NCBI GenBank assembly: GCA_023388055.1 | Contig: JAEWGW010000025.1 | Span: 248,001-312,000 of the forward strand | Length of the DNA stretch: 64,000 bases | Direction: 5' to 3' | Source of the DNA: Bacillota bacterium | GTDB lineage: Bacteria; Bacillota; Bacilli; Paenibacillales; NBRC-103111 | In this document: one piece after another, positions 41,842 to 50,998 of the stretch | How positions within the stretch are numbered: position 1 is the first letter of the stretch | Layout: each line of letters starts with the position of its first letter | The notes under the pieces: model-generated | What the model was told of the DNA's origin: nothing | Databases searched by the model: none | What the model saw: only the letters and a program-made list of their open reading frames with translations | Position numbers and translations under genes: made by a program

Positions 41842-44800
41842 GTGGAGAAATGGTTTCGCAAAGGGTTGGCTGCGGCACTTAGCCTGGTGATTTTGGCAAG
41901 CGCTTACAATTATCCAATTCCGCAGGCATCCGCTTCGGCGGCGGCTCCGGTGCTTGTCCAGGCATCGCCGGAGAATGTGATGCCCAACAGTACGGTGCAG
42001 CTGATTGGCGAGGGTCTGGAGGGGGCGATTGTCGGCCTCCGGCTTCTGGAGGATCGGGATCCGGGTATCAATACGGCCGCCCAGCTTTTTTCGCCCAAGA
42101 CGGAGCTGGATTTGACCGGCGGGACGGGGCTGCTGATTCAGCCAATATTTACGGATGCGTCCGCGGCATCCGCTGTTATTCCGGCGGGGGTTTCCTACGG
42201 CCAATATGCGCTGTATGCGCAAAATCCCGCTGGTGGGGTCAGTGCGCCGGTATTCGTTAACAAAACGGATGTGCTCTATGTGTATCCCAATGTGCTGAAT
42301 CTGGCGAAATCCCGTGAGGTGACAGTCATCGGCACCAATCTGACCCGGAATAACGGCACCCTTCCCGGGGACAGCCGGGTGTGGCTGCGCAGCAAGGCTA
42401 CCTCAGAGCTTGCGGAGGTAACGGTTGACTCCGCCTCACCCTATGAGGTGAGATTCCAGGTCCCTCAGGCTGCGGCGGCAGGCCAATATGACGAGGTGTG
42501 GGTGCATAACGGGCACGGTGGCGAATACGGCTGGAACAAAACAGACATTCGTCTGGTGAATACACCAGCACTCGCCGGTGTTTTTGAGGCAACGGCTTAC
42601 GGAGCTGTAGCCGATGACGGATTGGATGATACACAAGCCATCCAGTCGGCCATTGATGCGGCGGCGGCTGCCGGAGGCGGCACGGTGCATCTGCCGGCAG
42701 GTTTGTTCCATCTGGATAAGGAGCAGGCTCCCCCGGCGGCGGGGCTGGTGAAGCTGATTCCCGCAGAGACTTTCGGAGGCACCCCCTCCTATGGAACGGA
42801 CCGGGAATATTTCCGCGCCTTCGATTCCAACAGCACCACCTTCTATGATTATAACGGCACAGGCTCGGGCCATGTGGGCATCGATTTGGGAGACGGCAAC
42901 GCCCGGCAGGTAACAGCCATCCGTTACTTTCCGCGGCCCTCCACCAATGCCACCATTGATGCGGATATGATCGGCGGCCGGTTCCAGGGCTCCATGGACG
43001 GCACAACGTATACGGACCTGTATACGATCCCGGCGAAGCCTTCTTTTAACGGGAATGTGGTGGCGGTGAATGACCCCGGGGTTTACCGCTATCTGCGGTA
43101 TATTCCGGCCGAGGGCAAAAAAGGCTATATCGCCGATTTGGAATTTTTCACCGGGACAGTCTCAGGTTCTTTGGTTGTTGGTGCTAAACCGGAGACGGGC
43201 CTGCAAAAACTGACGCTGAAGGCGGGGGTAACCCTGAAGGGGGAAGGGCCGGAAGCCACCGTTCTGAAGTATCTGGACACCGGCCCCATCGGGGGCAAGG
43301 ACAACGGGGAAGGCCCGGAGATGATCAGTATAGCGGGCTCCGGCTCCGGCATCGAGGAAATGCGAATTGAAGGCAGTGCCAGTGTGGACAGGGGGATCGT
43401 GCTGAAGGATAGCCTCCAGGATGTGACCATCCGCAACATTGAGCTGCGGACCTGGTATCCTGGGCTGGCCAAAAAATCCATGTTCGGCGGTATCTGGGGG
43501 GATGGCGGCAACGCCGGCTTCAGTCGGATCGCAATCCTGGACAGCATCATTGAATCCGGTGGGGCCATTACCCTGAACAAGATGTCCAACAGCCGGATTT
43601 CCGGCAACACCTTCCTGGGCAAAGCCTGGACGCCGGCCAACTTCGCCAATTCGTACCAGAACCTGTTTATGGATAACCGGATTGACGGGCGGGATGATAA
43701 CGGCAAACGCGGCGGCGCCCGGGGCTTTAACTTTACGCTGCATCCCCGCTGGGGCAGCTTCAAACCCACGGCGATGAATTATATCGCCCGCAATGACACG
43801 CAATATATCGGCAACGAAACCACACCTACCAACGACGGGGAGATTCTGTTATTTGATGCGCTGGTGGATGTGGACACGGATTTTACGGGGGACGGCAATA
43901 AAATTCTTCACTACGGCAATGTGTATGCCGCAGATGCTTCCTCCGCCAGTGTGAAGGGTATGAAGTGGGATGCCAATGTGCTGAGGGACGAGTATGTACT
44001 GGTTGTGGAGGGTAAAGGGCTGGGCCAATACCGCCGCATCACCGGAAACACGGCAGATACCATAACCGTGGACCGGAGCTGGACCATTGTGCCGGATACC
44101 ACCTCCCGTGTGGCTATCAGCCGGTTCTTCTACAAGAATATTGTGACGGACAACACCGCCTCCAATAACAAGGGCAATGATATGCGGATGTATGGGCAAT
44201 CGTTGGGCAATATTTTTGACAACAACCGCTCTGAGCTGGGCAGCGGAGGTTCGCCGACAGCTGGCAACGGCGGGACGGTGATTAACAGCTTCGACCGGAA
44301 TCTGACCACCTTCCACCCCTCCTATTACAATGTGATCAAACATTCTGCGGGCTCCCGGGCGTACATGGTCTTCGGCGGCGGGCTGCGCATCGATTCGCCC
44401 CGGTCCGTGGCCGCGCTGGGCAATGTCATAACGGATAATACGGTCCGGTCCCTCTATATTGAATCCGGTGGGCTTAATTTCTTCCCGGCGCCCAAGGCGA
44501 ATATCCGGTATAACGTGATGGAGCATAATACCGTACAAACGCAGGTGAAGCTGGACAGCCCTGTAGCAGCGTATACCATTGTGCGTGAGAACCAGGTCCA
44601 GATGCCGGGGAGCACACCCGAGCAGCGGTATTATGATTTTGGGACGGATACGGTGTTTATCGAAAATGGAGTCCGCCTGCCGGTCCGGCAGCCTGTGCCT
44701 CCTGCGCCGCCGGAAATTCCCGGTGACGGTCCTATGCCTAACTTGCCAGGGAACAAGCTGGTGCTTCAGGAAGGGATGAACGGGTATGACGGAGCGGCGG

Positions 44801-47800
44801 ATGCCAGCCTGATGTCCCATTGGCAGGGAGTTGGCAACAATAACGGAGCCTACCCTGAGTTTGAAATGGCCCGTTATAACGGGGCGGGCACGGACGACAA
44901 GTACGCTTTGGTCCGTTTCGATCTGACACAGATTCCGGCAGACCGGACCATAACGGGTGCGTTTATTGAGCTGTACCACACCCAGACACGGGCTTCGTCA
45001 GAGAACTTCAAAACAGTGGATGTGCACCGGGTCACCAGCCCCTGGGAAGAGGGCAATGGCTATGGGGGCGGCACCAACATTGATGGCAATCCGGTAGGCA
45101 CAGTCGTGGACGGTGAGCTGATTACCGGGGTGAGCCTGAATACGAAGCCCAGTTGGGAAACCGGCTCGGAGACGTCCTTGGATAGCGTCATCACCTCCTA
45201 TGTGCCGGGGCGATGGTATCATTTTGATGTGACGGCGGCGGCTAGGGATTGGATTGCCCATCCGGAGCAGAATTTCGGCGTTGTGCTGCTGGAGGATGTC
45301 CCCTCTACCGCAAACGGCACCCGGACCTTTGCTTCCTCCCAATATTCTAGTGTAACGCTGCGGCCCAAAATCACCGTATTCTATTCTGGTGAGCCCATTG
45401 CTCTGCCGCCGGATTCGGTTGCTCCCGGGGACGTGACGGAGCCTGCGGTTTCCAACGGAGACGGGGAGGCGATGATTACCTGGAAGGATGCAGCGGATAC
45501 GGATATTGTGAAGGTGCGGATTTATAACGGGACAGAGGTTATAGCAGAGGTGGAGCGCGGAGTGCAGAAGGCCCGGGTGGAAGGGTTGACCAACGGCTTG
45601 CCGGTAAACCTCCGGCTGGTTAATATGGACGGCTCCGGCAATGAGTCGCCGGGAGTGGCCGTGCAGGTTTGGCCTCATGCCGACCGGTCCGTCTTCTGGA
45701 AGGGCATCAACCTGAACGGCGAGGCGGTTGGGGTTGAAGGCCGGAATTGGCAGTCCTACAATGCGGCCAAGGCGGAAGGCTTCACGGCGGTGACGGAAGC
45801 CGGGGCAGCGCCGACTGCGGGGAAAACAGCCAGCTTCCCGCTGCCCTTTCTGGATGACTACGACTTCACGCATATGATGAATACGAATTTGAGCGCAGCG
45901 AAGCAATCCCTGAAGCTGGAGCAGACGGTAACCGAAGGCACCTCTAACACCTACCGAGTATATCTCTGGTTTATGGAGCCCTCTGCCGACCGGAACCGTT
46001 CCTTCCATATCAATGTGGAGGGCAGCCGGGCAGCTACCATGGCGGGCAGCGAGCTGCGGAACCATACGGTGAGGTACGGGCCGTATGACACCGTTGTCCA
46101 AGACGGCAAGCTGACCGTGGAGCTGCTGAACGTGAAGGGAGACCCGATGCTGCAGGGCATCGAGATCTACAAGGATTATTATTCCGCGGTTACCCTGAAG
46201 GATTTGCGGGTAGGGGAATCGACGGTGACCGGCTTCGTATATGAGCCGGGCAACTATACAGTGTTTCTGCCTTATGGCACGGTGGCAGCGCCGGAAGTAA
46301 CGGCTGAGGCCTTCGATCCTTCCGCAGCGCTTACTGTAACCCAGGCGGTATATGCTCCCGGTACTGCGACGGTGTCCGTTGTGTCCGCGGACCAGGCGCA
46401 ATCCGCTGAGTATCAGATTTCCTTCCGGTGGGAAGAGCCCGGCGGCAATGCGGAATTGCAGCGGCTTTTGGCAGGCGGGGTCGCAGTGCCGGATTTTTCG
46501 CCGGAGGTAACGGCCTATCAGGTTTCGCTTCCCTTTGGCACTGCCTCCGCTCCCCGGGTAACGGCTGAGCCGCTGGACCCGCGGTCACAGGTGGATATTG
46601 TGCAGGCTAACGGGCCGGAGGGCACAGCCGTGGTGACCGTCACCGCCCATGGCGGTGCAGTGAAGGTGTATGAGATCCGCTTCCGTCTGGAGGCTCCCCC
46701 TACTTCACCGCCCGATCCTGTGGATTCCGGCAGTCCGGATTATACCTATTCTGGATCTGGCGTCGGTACCGGCAGCATCAGCCATGAGCTGGGAACGGTT
46801 GCAGCCTCCTGGGATATGACCATCCTGACCGTATCCTCTGCGAAGCTCAACAATCTTGTCCGCCCGGGAGAACGGGAGATTGTCATTGATGTAAGCACCA
46901 TGGGGCAAACCTCTGCCAAGGCAGTAGATATTCCGGGGGAAGCCTTGTCCGAGCTGCAACAAAAGGGCAAAGCAGTAGTGATTCAAGCCGGAGACGCCCG
47001 TCTTATGCTGCCCCCGGGTTCGTTGAAGCTGGATGGAATTACAGGCAATATTCGGGTGGCCATTGGCAATAATGGTGATGCCAAGGGAATCCAGGCCGGA
47101 ATGGCGGCACTCAGCCCTGTGTTCAGCTTCTCCGTTACAGCAGGAGACCAGGATGTGAATCTGAATCAGCCGTTGGAGGCAACAGTCAAGCTTGGGGAAA
47201 CACGTGACTGGCGCAAGGCAGGCTTATACATGTACAGCACAACAAGCGGAAAGTGGGATTACGTCGGCGGCAAGCTCAACAAGGAGAAAACGATGATTGC
47301 CTTTGACATCACGGAGCCTTCCCAGACGTCCTATGCGGCTTTTGTCTACAACCGCAGCTTTGCCGATGTTCCCGCCACTCATTGGGCCACGGAGATCATC
47401 GGCATTATGGCGGCAAAACATATGCTGGACGGCGTAACGGAGACGGATTTCTCTCCGGAGGCAAGTGTGACCCGGGCCGAATTTGCCGCTATGGCCGCAC
47501 GGCTGCTGGGTTTGCCCGCCACGGTTTATACCGGGGGCTATGTGGATGTGGCCCCGGGTGACTGGTACGCCAACATCATTGCCGCATCCGTTCGGGAGGG
47601 CATACTGGAGGGTTCGGCGGAAGGCATTCGTCCGTTGGAACGCATTACCCGCCAGGAAATGGCCATGATCGTCATGAGAGTATACGGGAAAATCGCGAGT
47701 TCTCCCAACAGCAGTCAGGCTGGCGCTGGCGGCGCCCCTTTTGCGGACAACGGGGAGATTGCTTCTTGGGCCAAGGAAGCGGTGGCTCAAGCGCAACAGA

Positions 47801-47913
47801 CCGGACTGATCAACGGCCAACCGGGCAATCGGTTTACGCCGCTGGACACGGCCACCAGAGCGGAAGCAGCCGCCGTGTTGTACCGGTTGTTGGATAAGCA
47901 GGCAGGACAATAA
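41842..47913 (+). CDS. Giant SLH-anchored beta-helix protein, polysaccharide-active
   Basis: A 2023-residue surface protein. Order: signal peptide (1-34); beta-sandwich repeats (about 37-240); the start of a pectate-lyase-like beta-helix (FEATAYGAVADDGLDDTQAIQSAIDAA, 247-293); an inserted F5/8C-like domain (about 304-440); the rest of the helix (450-960); a Pro-rich linker; a DNRLRE/CBM96-like domain (971-1180); an FN3-like domain (1194-1280); a malectin-like domain (1283-1443); two cadherin-like beta repeats (1445-1617); a ZU5-like stretch (about 1640-1830, with ADIPGEALSEL-type strands); and three SLH repeats (from 1837, FADVPATHWATEII). It starts at GTG with GGGAGG 10 bases upstream. The protein probably binds and cuts a plant cell-wall pectin-like glycan on the cell surface; the catalytic specificity is unknown. 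Confidence 0.8.
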   Translation: MEKWFRKGLAAALSLVILASAYNYPIPQASASAAAPVLVQASPENVMPNSTVQLIGEGLEGAIVGLRLLEDRDPGINTAAQLFSPKTELDLTGGTGLLIQPIFTDASAASAVIPAGVSYGQYALYAQNPAGGVSAPVFVNKTDVLYVYPNVLNLAKSREVTVIGTNLTRNNGTLPGDSRVWLRSKATSELAEVTVDSASPYEVRFQVPQAAAAGQYDEVWVHNGHGGEYGWNKTDIRLVNTPALAGVFEATAYGAVADDGLDDTQAIQSAIDAAAAAGGGTVHLPAGLFHLDKEQAPPAAGLVKLIPAETFGGTPSYGTDREYFRAFDSNSTTFYDYNGTGSGHVGIDLGDGNARQVTAIRYFPRPSTNATIDADMIGGRFQGSMDGTTYTDLYTIPAKPSFNGNVVAVNDPGVYRYLRYIPAEGKKGYIADLEFFTGTVSGSLVVGAKPETGLQKLTLKAGVTLKGEGPEATVLKYLDTGPIGGKDNGEGPEMISIAGSGSGIEEMRIEGSASVDRGIVLKDSLQDVTIRNIELRTWYPGLAKKSMFGGIWGDGGNAGFSRIAILDSIIESGGAITLNKMSNSRISGNTFLGKAWTPANFANSYQNLFMDNRIDGRDDNGKRGGARGFNFTLHPRWGSFKPTAMNYIARNDTQYIGNETTPTNDGEILLFDALVDVDTDFTGDGNKILHYGNVYAADASSASVKGMKWDANVLRDEYVLVVEGKGLGQYRRITGNTADTITVDRSWTIVPDTTSRVAISRFFYKNIVTDNTASNNKGNDMRMYGQSLGNIFDNNRSELGSGGSPTAGNGGTVINSFDRNLTTFHPSYYNVIKHSAGSRAYMVFGGGLRIDSPRSVAALGNVITDNTVRSLYIESGGLNFFPAPKANIRYNVMEHNTVQTQVKLDSPVAAYTIVRENQVQMPGSTPEQRYYDFGTDTVFIENGVRLPVRQPVPPAPPEIPGDGPMPNLPGNKLVLQEGMNGYDGAADASLMSHWQGVGNNNGAYPEFEMARYNGAGTDDKYALVRFDLTQIPADRTITGAFIELYHTQTRASSENFKTVDVHRVTSPWEEGNGYGGGTNIDGNPVGTVVDGELITGVSLNTKPSWETGSETSLDSVITSYVPGRWYHFDVTAAARDWIAHPEQNFGVVLLEDVPSTANGTRTFASSQYSSVTLRPKITVFYSGEPIALPPDSVAPGDVTEPAVSNGDGEAMITWKDAADTDIVKVRIYNGTEVIAEVERGVQKARVEGLTNGLPVNLRLVNMDGSGNESPGVAVQVWPHADRSVFWKGINLNGEAVGVEGRNWQSYNAAKAEGFTAVTEAGAAPTAGKTASFPLPFLDDYDFTHMMNTNLSAAKQSLKLEQTVTEGTSNTYRVYLWFMEPSADRNRSFHINVEGSRAATMAGSELRNHTVRYGPYDTVVQDGKLTVELLNVKGDPMLQGIEIYKDYYSAVTLKDLRVGESTVTGFVYEPGNYTVFLPYGTVAAPEVTAEAFDPSAALTVTQAVYAPGTATVSVVSADQAQSAEYQISFRWEEPGGNAELQRLLAGGVAVPDFSPEVTAYQVSLPFGTASAPRVTAEPLDPRSQVDIVQANGPEGTAVVTVTAHGGAVKVYEIRFRLEAPPTSPPDPVDSGSPDYTYSGSGVGTGSISHELGTVAASWDMTILTVSSAKLNNLVRPGEREIVIDVSTMGQTSAKAVDIPGEALSELQQKGKAVVIQAGDARLMLPPGSLKLDGITGNIRVAIGNNGDAKGIQAGMAALSPVFSFSVTAGDQDVNLNQPLEATVKLGETRDWRKAGLYMYSTTSGKWDYVGGKLNKEKTMIAFDITEPSQTSYAAFVYNRSFADVPATHWATEIIGIMAAKHMLDGVTETDFSPEASVTRAEFAAMAARLLGLPATVYTGGYVDVAPGDWYANIIAASVREGILEGSAEGIRPLERITRQEMAMIVMRVYGKIASSPNSSQAGAGGAPFADNGEIASWAKEAVAQAQQTGLINGQPGNRFTPLDTATRAEAAAVLYRLLDKQAGQ

Positions 47914-47966
47914 GGAACCTTTCATTTAAACCTCGAAAGGACTGTTCCCAAAGCCCTGGCATAACA

Positions 47967-48007
47967 AAGCTGGCGGAGAAACGTAAAGTTTATCCGCCAG
48001 CTTTTTT
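47967..48007 (+). terminator. Terminator after giant SLH protein gene
   Basis: AAGCTGGCGGA and TCCGCCAGCTT form a perfect 11-bp stem with a 15-base loop, followed by a T-run. Confidence 0.88.
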
Positions 48008-48090
48008 GTGTTTTCTTCAGAACGTCCTCCAGTGGGCTGACTGCTGCCTATAAGGGTACTGTGCTTTTTGCGCAGTTTTTTAACAGTGGA

Positions 48091-48270
48091 GCTGAACTCG
48101 AAAAACCATATATAAATTTCCTTTTGATCATAAAACAACCGTTTATACTCGGTTTTTCATATCTATTAGGCCCATTCCGCTCCTACAACCGGATTTATAG
48201 CTGAAAAATCGTGTTTAACCCTCCCTTTAAACCTGGTCCGACCAATTTATATACGAATTTTCGTGTTCAC
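48091..48270. repeat. Four-box phased intergenic repeat, copy 5 (GAAAAAC subfamily)
   Basis: Boxes at 48091-48115 and 48141-48163 (ACTCG...CATAT) are followed by inverted boxes at 48196-48219 and 48247-48270 (CTGAAAAATCGTGTTTA and ACGAATTTTCGTGTTCA). Spacing is 50, 79 and 51 bp. The boxes match the 52-bp tandem unit at 33005-33183. No gene is supportable between 47914 and 48460; an open stretch upstream of the GH35 start lacks a ribosome-binding site. Confidence 0.65.
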
Positions 48271-48460
48271 GTGTAAATCGGGAGGGAGTGCAGCTTGCCG
48301 AGTGTGTTTTATTGGAGACAAATGTGCAAAAATCACACACCCCTCCCGCACAATTGTCGAACTTCAGCACTTCCCCCTCCCCGCCCCATCAAGGACAATA
48401 AAGAAAAACGGCACAGCCGGAACAAAACCGGCGGTCACCGACCAAAACGGGGGAGCATAC

Positions 48461-50947
48461 ATGGGAACGATCCGCATCGAAGGCCGCAGTATCCGCATCG
48501 ACGGCAAGGAGGTGGTTCTGCGCTCCGGAGAGATCCACTATTTCCGGATTTGCAAGAGCCGCTGGAGAACCATGCTGGCGAAAGCCCGGGACAATCATTT
48601 GAATACCATCGCCACCTACATTCCTTGGGATTTTCATGAGCCTGAGGAGGGGCGGTTCGACTTTACCGGGGAAACCCTTCCCGAACGGGATGTGGCGGGT
48701 TTCCTGGAATTGGCCTCATCCATGGGCCTGTACGTCATAGCCAAACCGGGCCCCTTCATCAATGCCGAATATGTAGACGGGGGGCATCCCCGCTGGATGT
48801 ACCAGCAATACCCCGAGACAGTCAGCGCCAAGCCGGATGGCAGTCCCGCTTTTTGGGTGGGGCAGGGCAATCATGTGCCTCAGCAGCTGGGCACCCGGTT
48901 CCTGGAGCTGGCGGAGCGCTGGTACGCCCGGGTAATCCCGCTGCTCAAGCGGTTTTCCATCGAAAACGGCGGCCCTATCATCCTCCATCAGCCGGATAAC
49001 GAAATGAACCTGCTGTTTACCGGACTTGACCCGGACGGTTCCCTGTATGACCCGACCGTATTGGGGGACGGGGAAGCTCCAGGATTGTTTCAGCATAGCC
49101 TGCTGGAGCGGTTCGGCAGCCTGGAGGCGCTGAACCGGCGTTACGGTATCCGCGCTGCAAGTCTGGCCGCCATTCATCCCAAGCTGCAGGGGACGGATGC
49201 CCTGGGCAATAAGCGGCTTTACCTGGACTGGATGCAGTTCCGCACGGAATATGTCTACCGGTATGCCGCCCTGCTGGCCCGCTGGAGCCGCAAGTATGGC
49301 CTGCAGGTGCCCAATACCTACAATGAGCCCATCAACGGTTTTTTTCGCGGACCGGGCAATCACGCCTCCTTCGCCGCTTATATGAAGGAGCAGGGGGAGG
49401 AGATTCTTACCACCTGCCACTCCTATCTCAAGTACGGGTATCATATGGATGCCAACGGGCTGCCCAAAATTGTCTTTCGGCTGGAGGCGCTGAAGATGCA
49501 GGCGCCGGACAGTCCCGCTATCGCCATCGAGGTGGGGGCCGGGTGGATGACCCTGGATCAGGTGCCCAACCACCTGAATTACCCGGTGCATCTGCGCACG
49601 CTGCTGGGCCACGGGATGGACGGGTACAACTACTTTATTTTTGCCTCCGGGGAAAAGGGGTTCAGCCGCACTTACGTGACGGATGCGTATGATCTCTTCG
49701 CCGATCCGGTATCCGCCTCCGGCGAGGAGAATACCGTCTACCGGATGACGGGGGAGTTCAACCGGTTTGCCGCCGGGTGGGAGCGGGAGCTGGCCGGCTC
49801 TGCCAAAACCTATGACGCCGTGATCGGGCTGTCCCAGGAGCTCTACCTGCTGGCGCAGTATGCGGGCAGCGAGCTGGCGGTTTTCGAGGATCATTCCTCC
49901 GGCGCCTCCACCCTGTCGGCCAACCGCTCCAAGCAGGTGGTGGACAGCATTGATGCCCTCGCCAAGATGCTCACCATGAGCAACATCCAGTTTGGGCTGA
50001 TGGACCTGGATGTGCCCAACCGGGAGCCGGGGTTTCCGCAGCTCCTGATTATCCCCAACGACGGCACCTTGTCCGCGGAGGCCATGAAGTATGTGATGCA
50101 GCACGGGGAAAAAGGGGGCAGAGTGGTCTTTTATCCCGAGGTTCCCGTGCGGACGCCGGATGGTCTTGACCTTCCCCTGCTTGCCCAGGCAACCGGCTTC
50201 CGCCTCCGCCGGGAGATTCCCCGCTTCGGGCTTACCGCTGGGGACATCGGCCGCCGCTTCATGCGGATGAAGGAGCTGGACGGCATCCCGGCGGACCAAT
50301 TGAACACGCTGGAGCTTCCTGGTGAAGGCAGCTGCCTCATTACCTACGAGGGCGAAACCGCCGGATACCGGCATGCCTTCGGCAGCGGAGAGGCGCTGGT
50401 TCTGGGCTTCGCCCCGCAGTTTACCGGAGTGGACAATGTGGAGTCGCTGAAGCTGCTGCTGCTGCCCATGCTGCCGCAGGGCAGGGCGGTCCATGCGGAG
50501 CATGGCATTTATCACACCGTTGTCCGTGGTAAGGAAGGCTTTTCCTTGGTGACGGCCGTCAACATGACAGGCGTAGAGCGGTGCGACCGTATCCGGCTGC
50601 GCACGGAGGAAGGCGGTTATCTGGATTTTCCCAAACAATCCGTGCTGTACATTGCCCCCCTTACTGCTCGGATGATGCCTGTGGGCGTGCGCCTGCCCTA
50701 TGCCGAGCTGGTTTATTGCACCAGCGAGCTGGTGCCGCTGGATGACGGCTATACCCTCTGGGAGGCGGCAGGCACACCGGGTACGGGCGGGGAGATCGCC
50801 TTTGACCGGCCGGTCCGGGTTTTCGCAGACGGACGGCTCATGCCGGTTACCGAGCAGGAGGGGCTGCATATCGCTTTGTACACCCATGGCCACGGGCCGC
50901 TTTCCCTCCGGGTGGAGGCGGCTGATGCGCAGCTGGAACAGGCGTGA
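48461..50947 (+). CDS. GH35-type beta-galactosidase
   Basis: An 828-residue cytoplasmic glycoside hydrolase with no signal peptide. The N-terminal TIM barrel has GEIHYFRICKSRWRTMLAKARDNHLNTIATYIPWDFHEPEEG, typical of GH35. The likely acid/base is Glu181 in HQPDNEMN, and the nucleophile may be Glu357 in IAIEVGAGWM. The C-terminal half contains beta-sandwich domains. The ATG at 48461 follows GGGGGAG with a 6-base gap; an open stretch upstream has no site. With the neighbouring importer it would remove beta-galactosyl residues from imported pectin or galactan fragments. The exact linkage is unknown. Confidence 0.82.
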   Translation: MGTIRIEGRSIRIDGKEVVLRSGEIHYFRICKSRWRTMLAKARDNHLNTIATYIPWDFHEPEEGRFDFTGETLPERDVAGFLELASSMGLYVIAKPGPFINAEYVDGGHPRWMYQQYPETVSAKPDGSPAFWVGQGNHVPQQLGTRFLELAERWYARVIPLLKRFSIENGGPIILHQPDNEMNLLFTGLDPDGSLYDPTVLGDGEAPGLFQHSLLERFGSLEALNRRYGIRAASLAAIHPKLQGTDALGNKRLYLDWMQFRTEYVYRYAALLARWSRKYGLQVPNTYNEPINGFFRGPGNHASFAAYMKEQGEEILTTCHSYLKYGYHMDANGLPKIVFRLEALKMQAPDSPAIAIEVGAGWMTLDQVPNHLNYPVHLRTLLGHGMDGYNYFIFASGEKGFSRTYVTDAYDLFADPVSASGEENTVYRMTGEFNRFAAGWERELAGSAKTYDAVIGLSQELYLLAQYAGSELAVFEDHSSGASTLSANRSKQVVDSIDALAKMLTMSNIQFGLMDLDVPNREPGFPQLLIIPNDGTLSAEAMKYVMQHGEKGGRVVFYPEVPVRTPDGLDLPLLAQATGFRLRREIPRFGLTAGDIGRRFMRMKELDGIPADQLNTLELPGEGSCLITYEGETAGYRHAFGSGEALVLGFAPQFTGVDNVESLKLLLLPMLPQGRAVHAEHGIYHTVVRGKEGFSLVTAVNMTGVERCDRIRLRTEEGGYLDFPKQSVLYIAPLTARMMPVGVRLPYAELVYCTSELVPLDDGYTLWEAAGTPGTGGEIAFDRPVRVFADGRLMPVTEQEGLHIALYTHGHGPLSLRVEAADAQLEQA

Positions 50948-50998
50948 TATAATCGGTTCACACTAATCGGTTCTCACTAACCAGATGGAGGGAGTCAG

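Noticed and set aside
44998..46401. A 467-codon reverse frame
   Set aside because: Antisense to the giant SLH protein gene, with composition of a shadow frame.
48263..48460. N-terminal extension of the GH35 gene
   Set aside because: The extra 66 codons resemble nothing in the family, overlap a repeat element, and the ATG at 48461 has a clear ribosome-binding site.
48716..50893. A 725-codon reverse frame
   Set aside because: Antisense to the well-supported GH35 gene, His/Gln-rich, no start site or motif.
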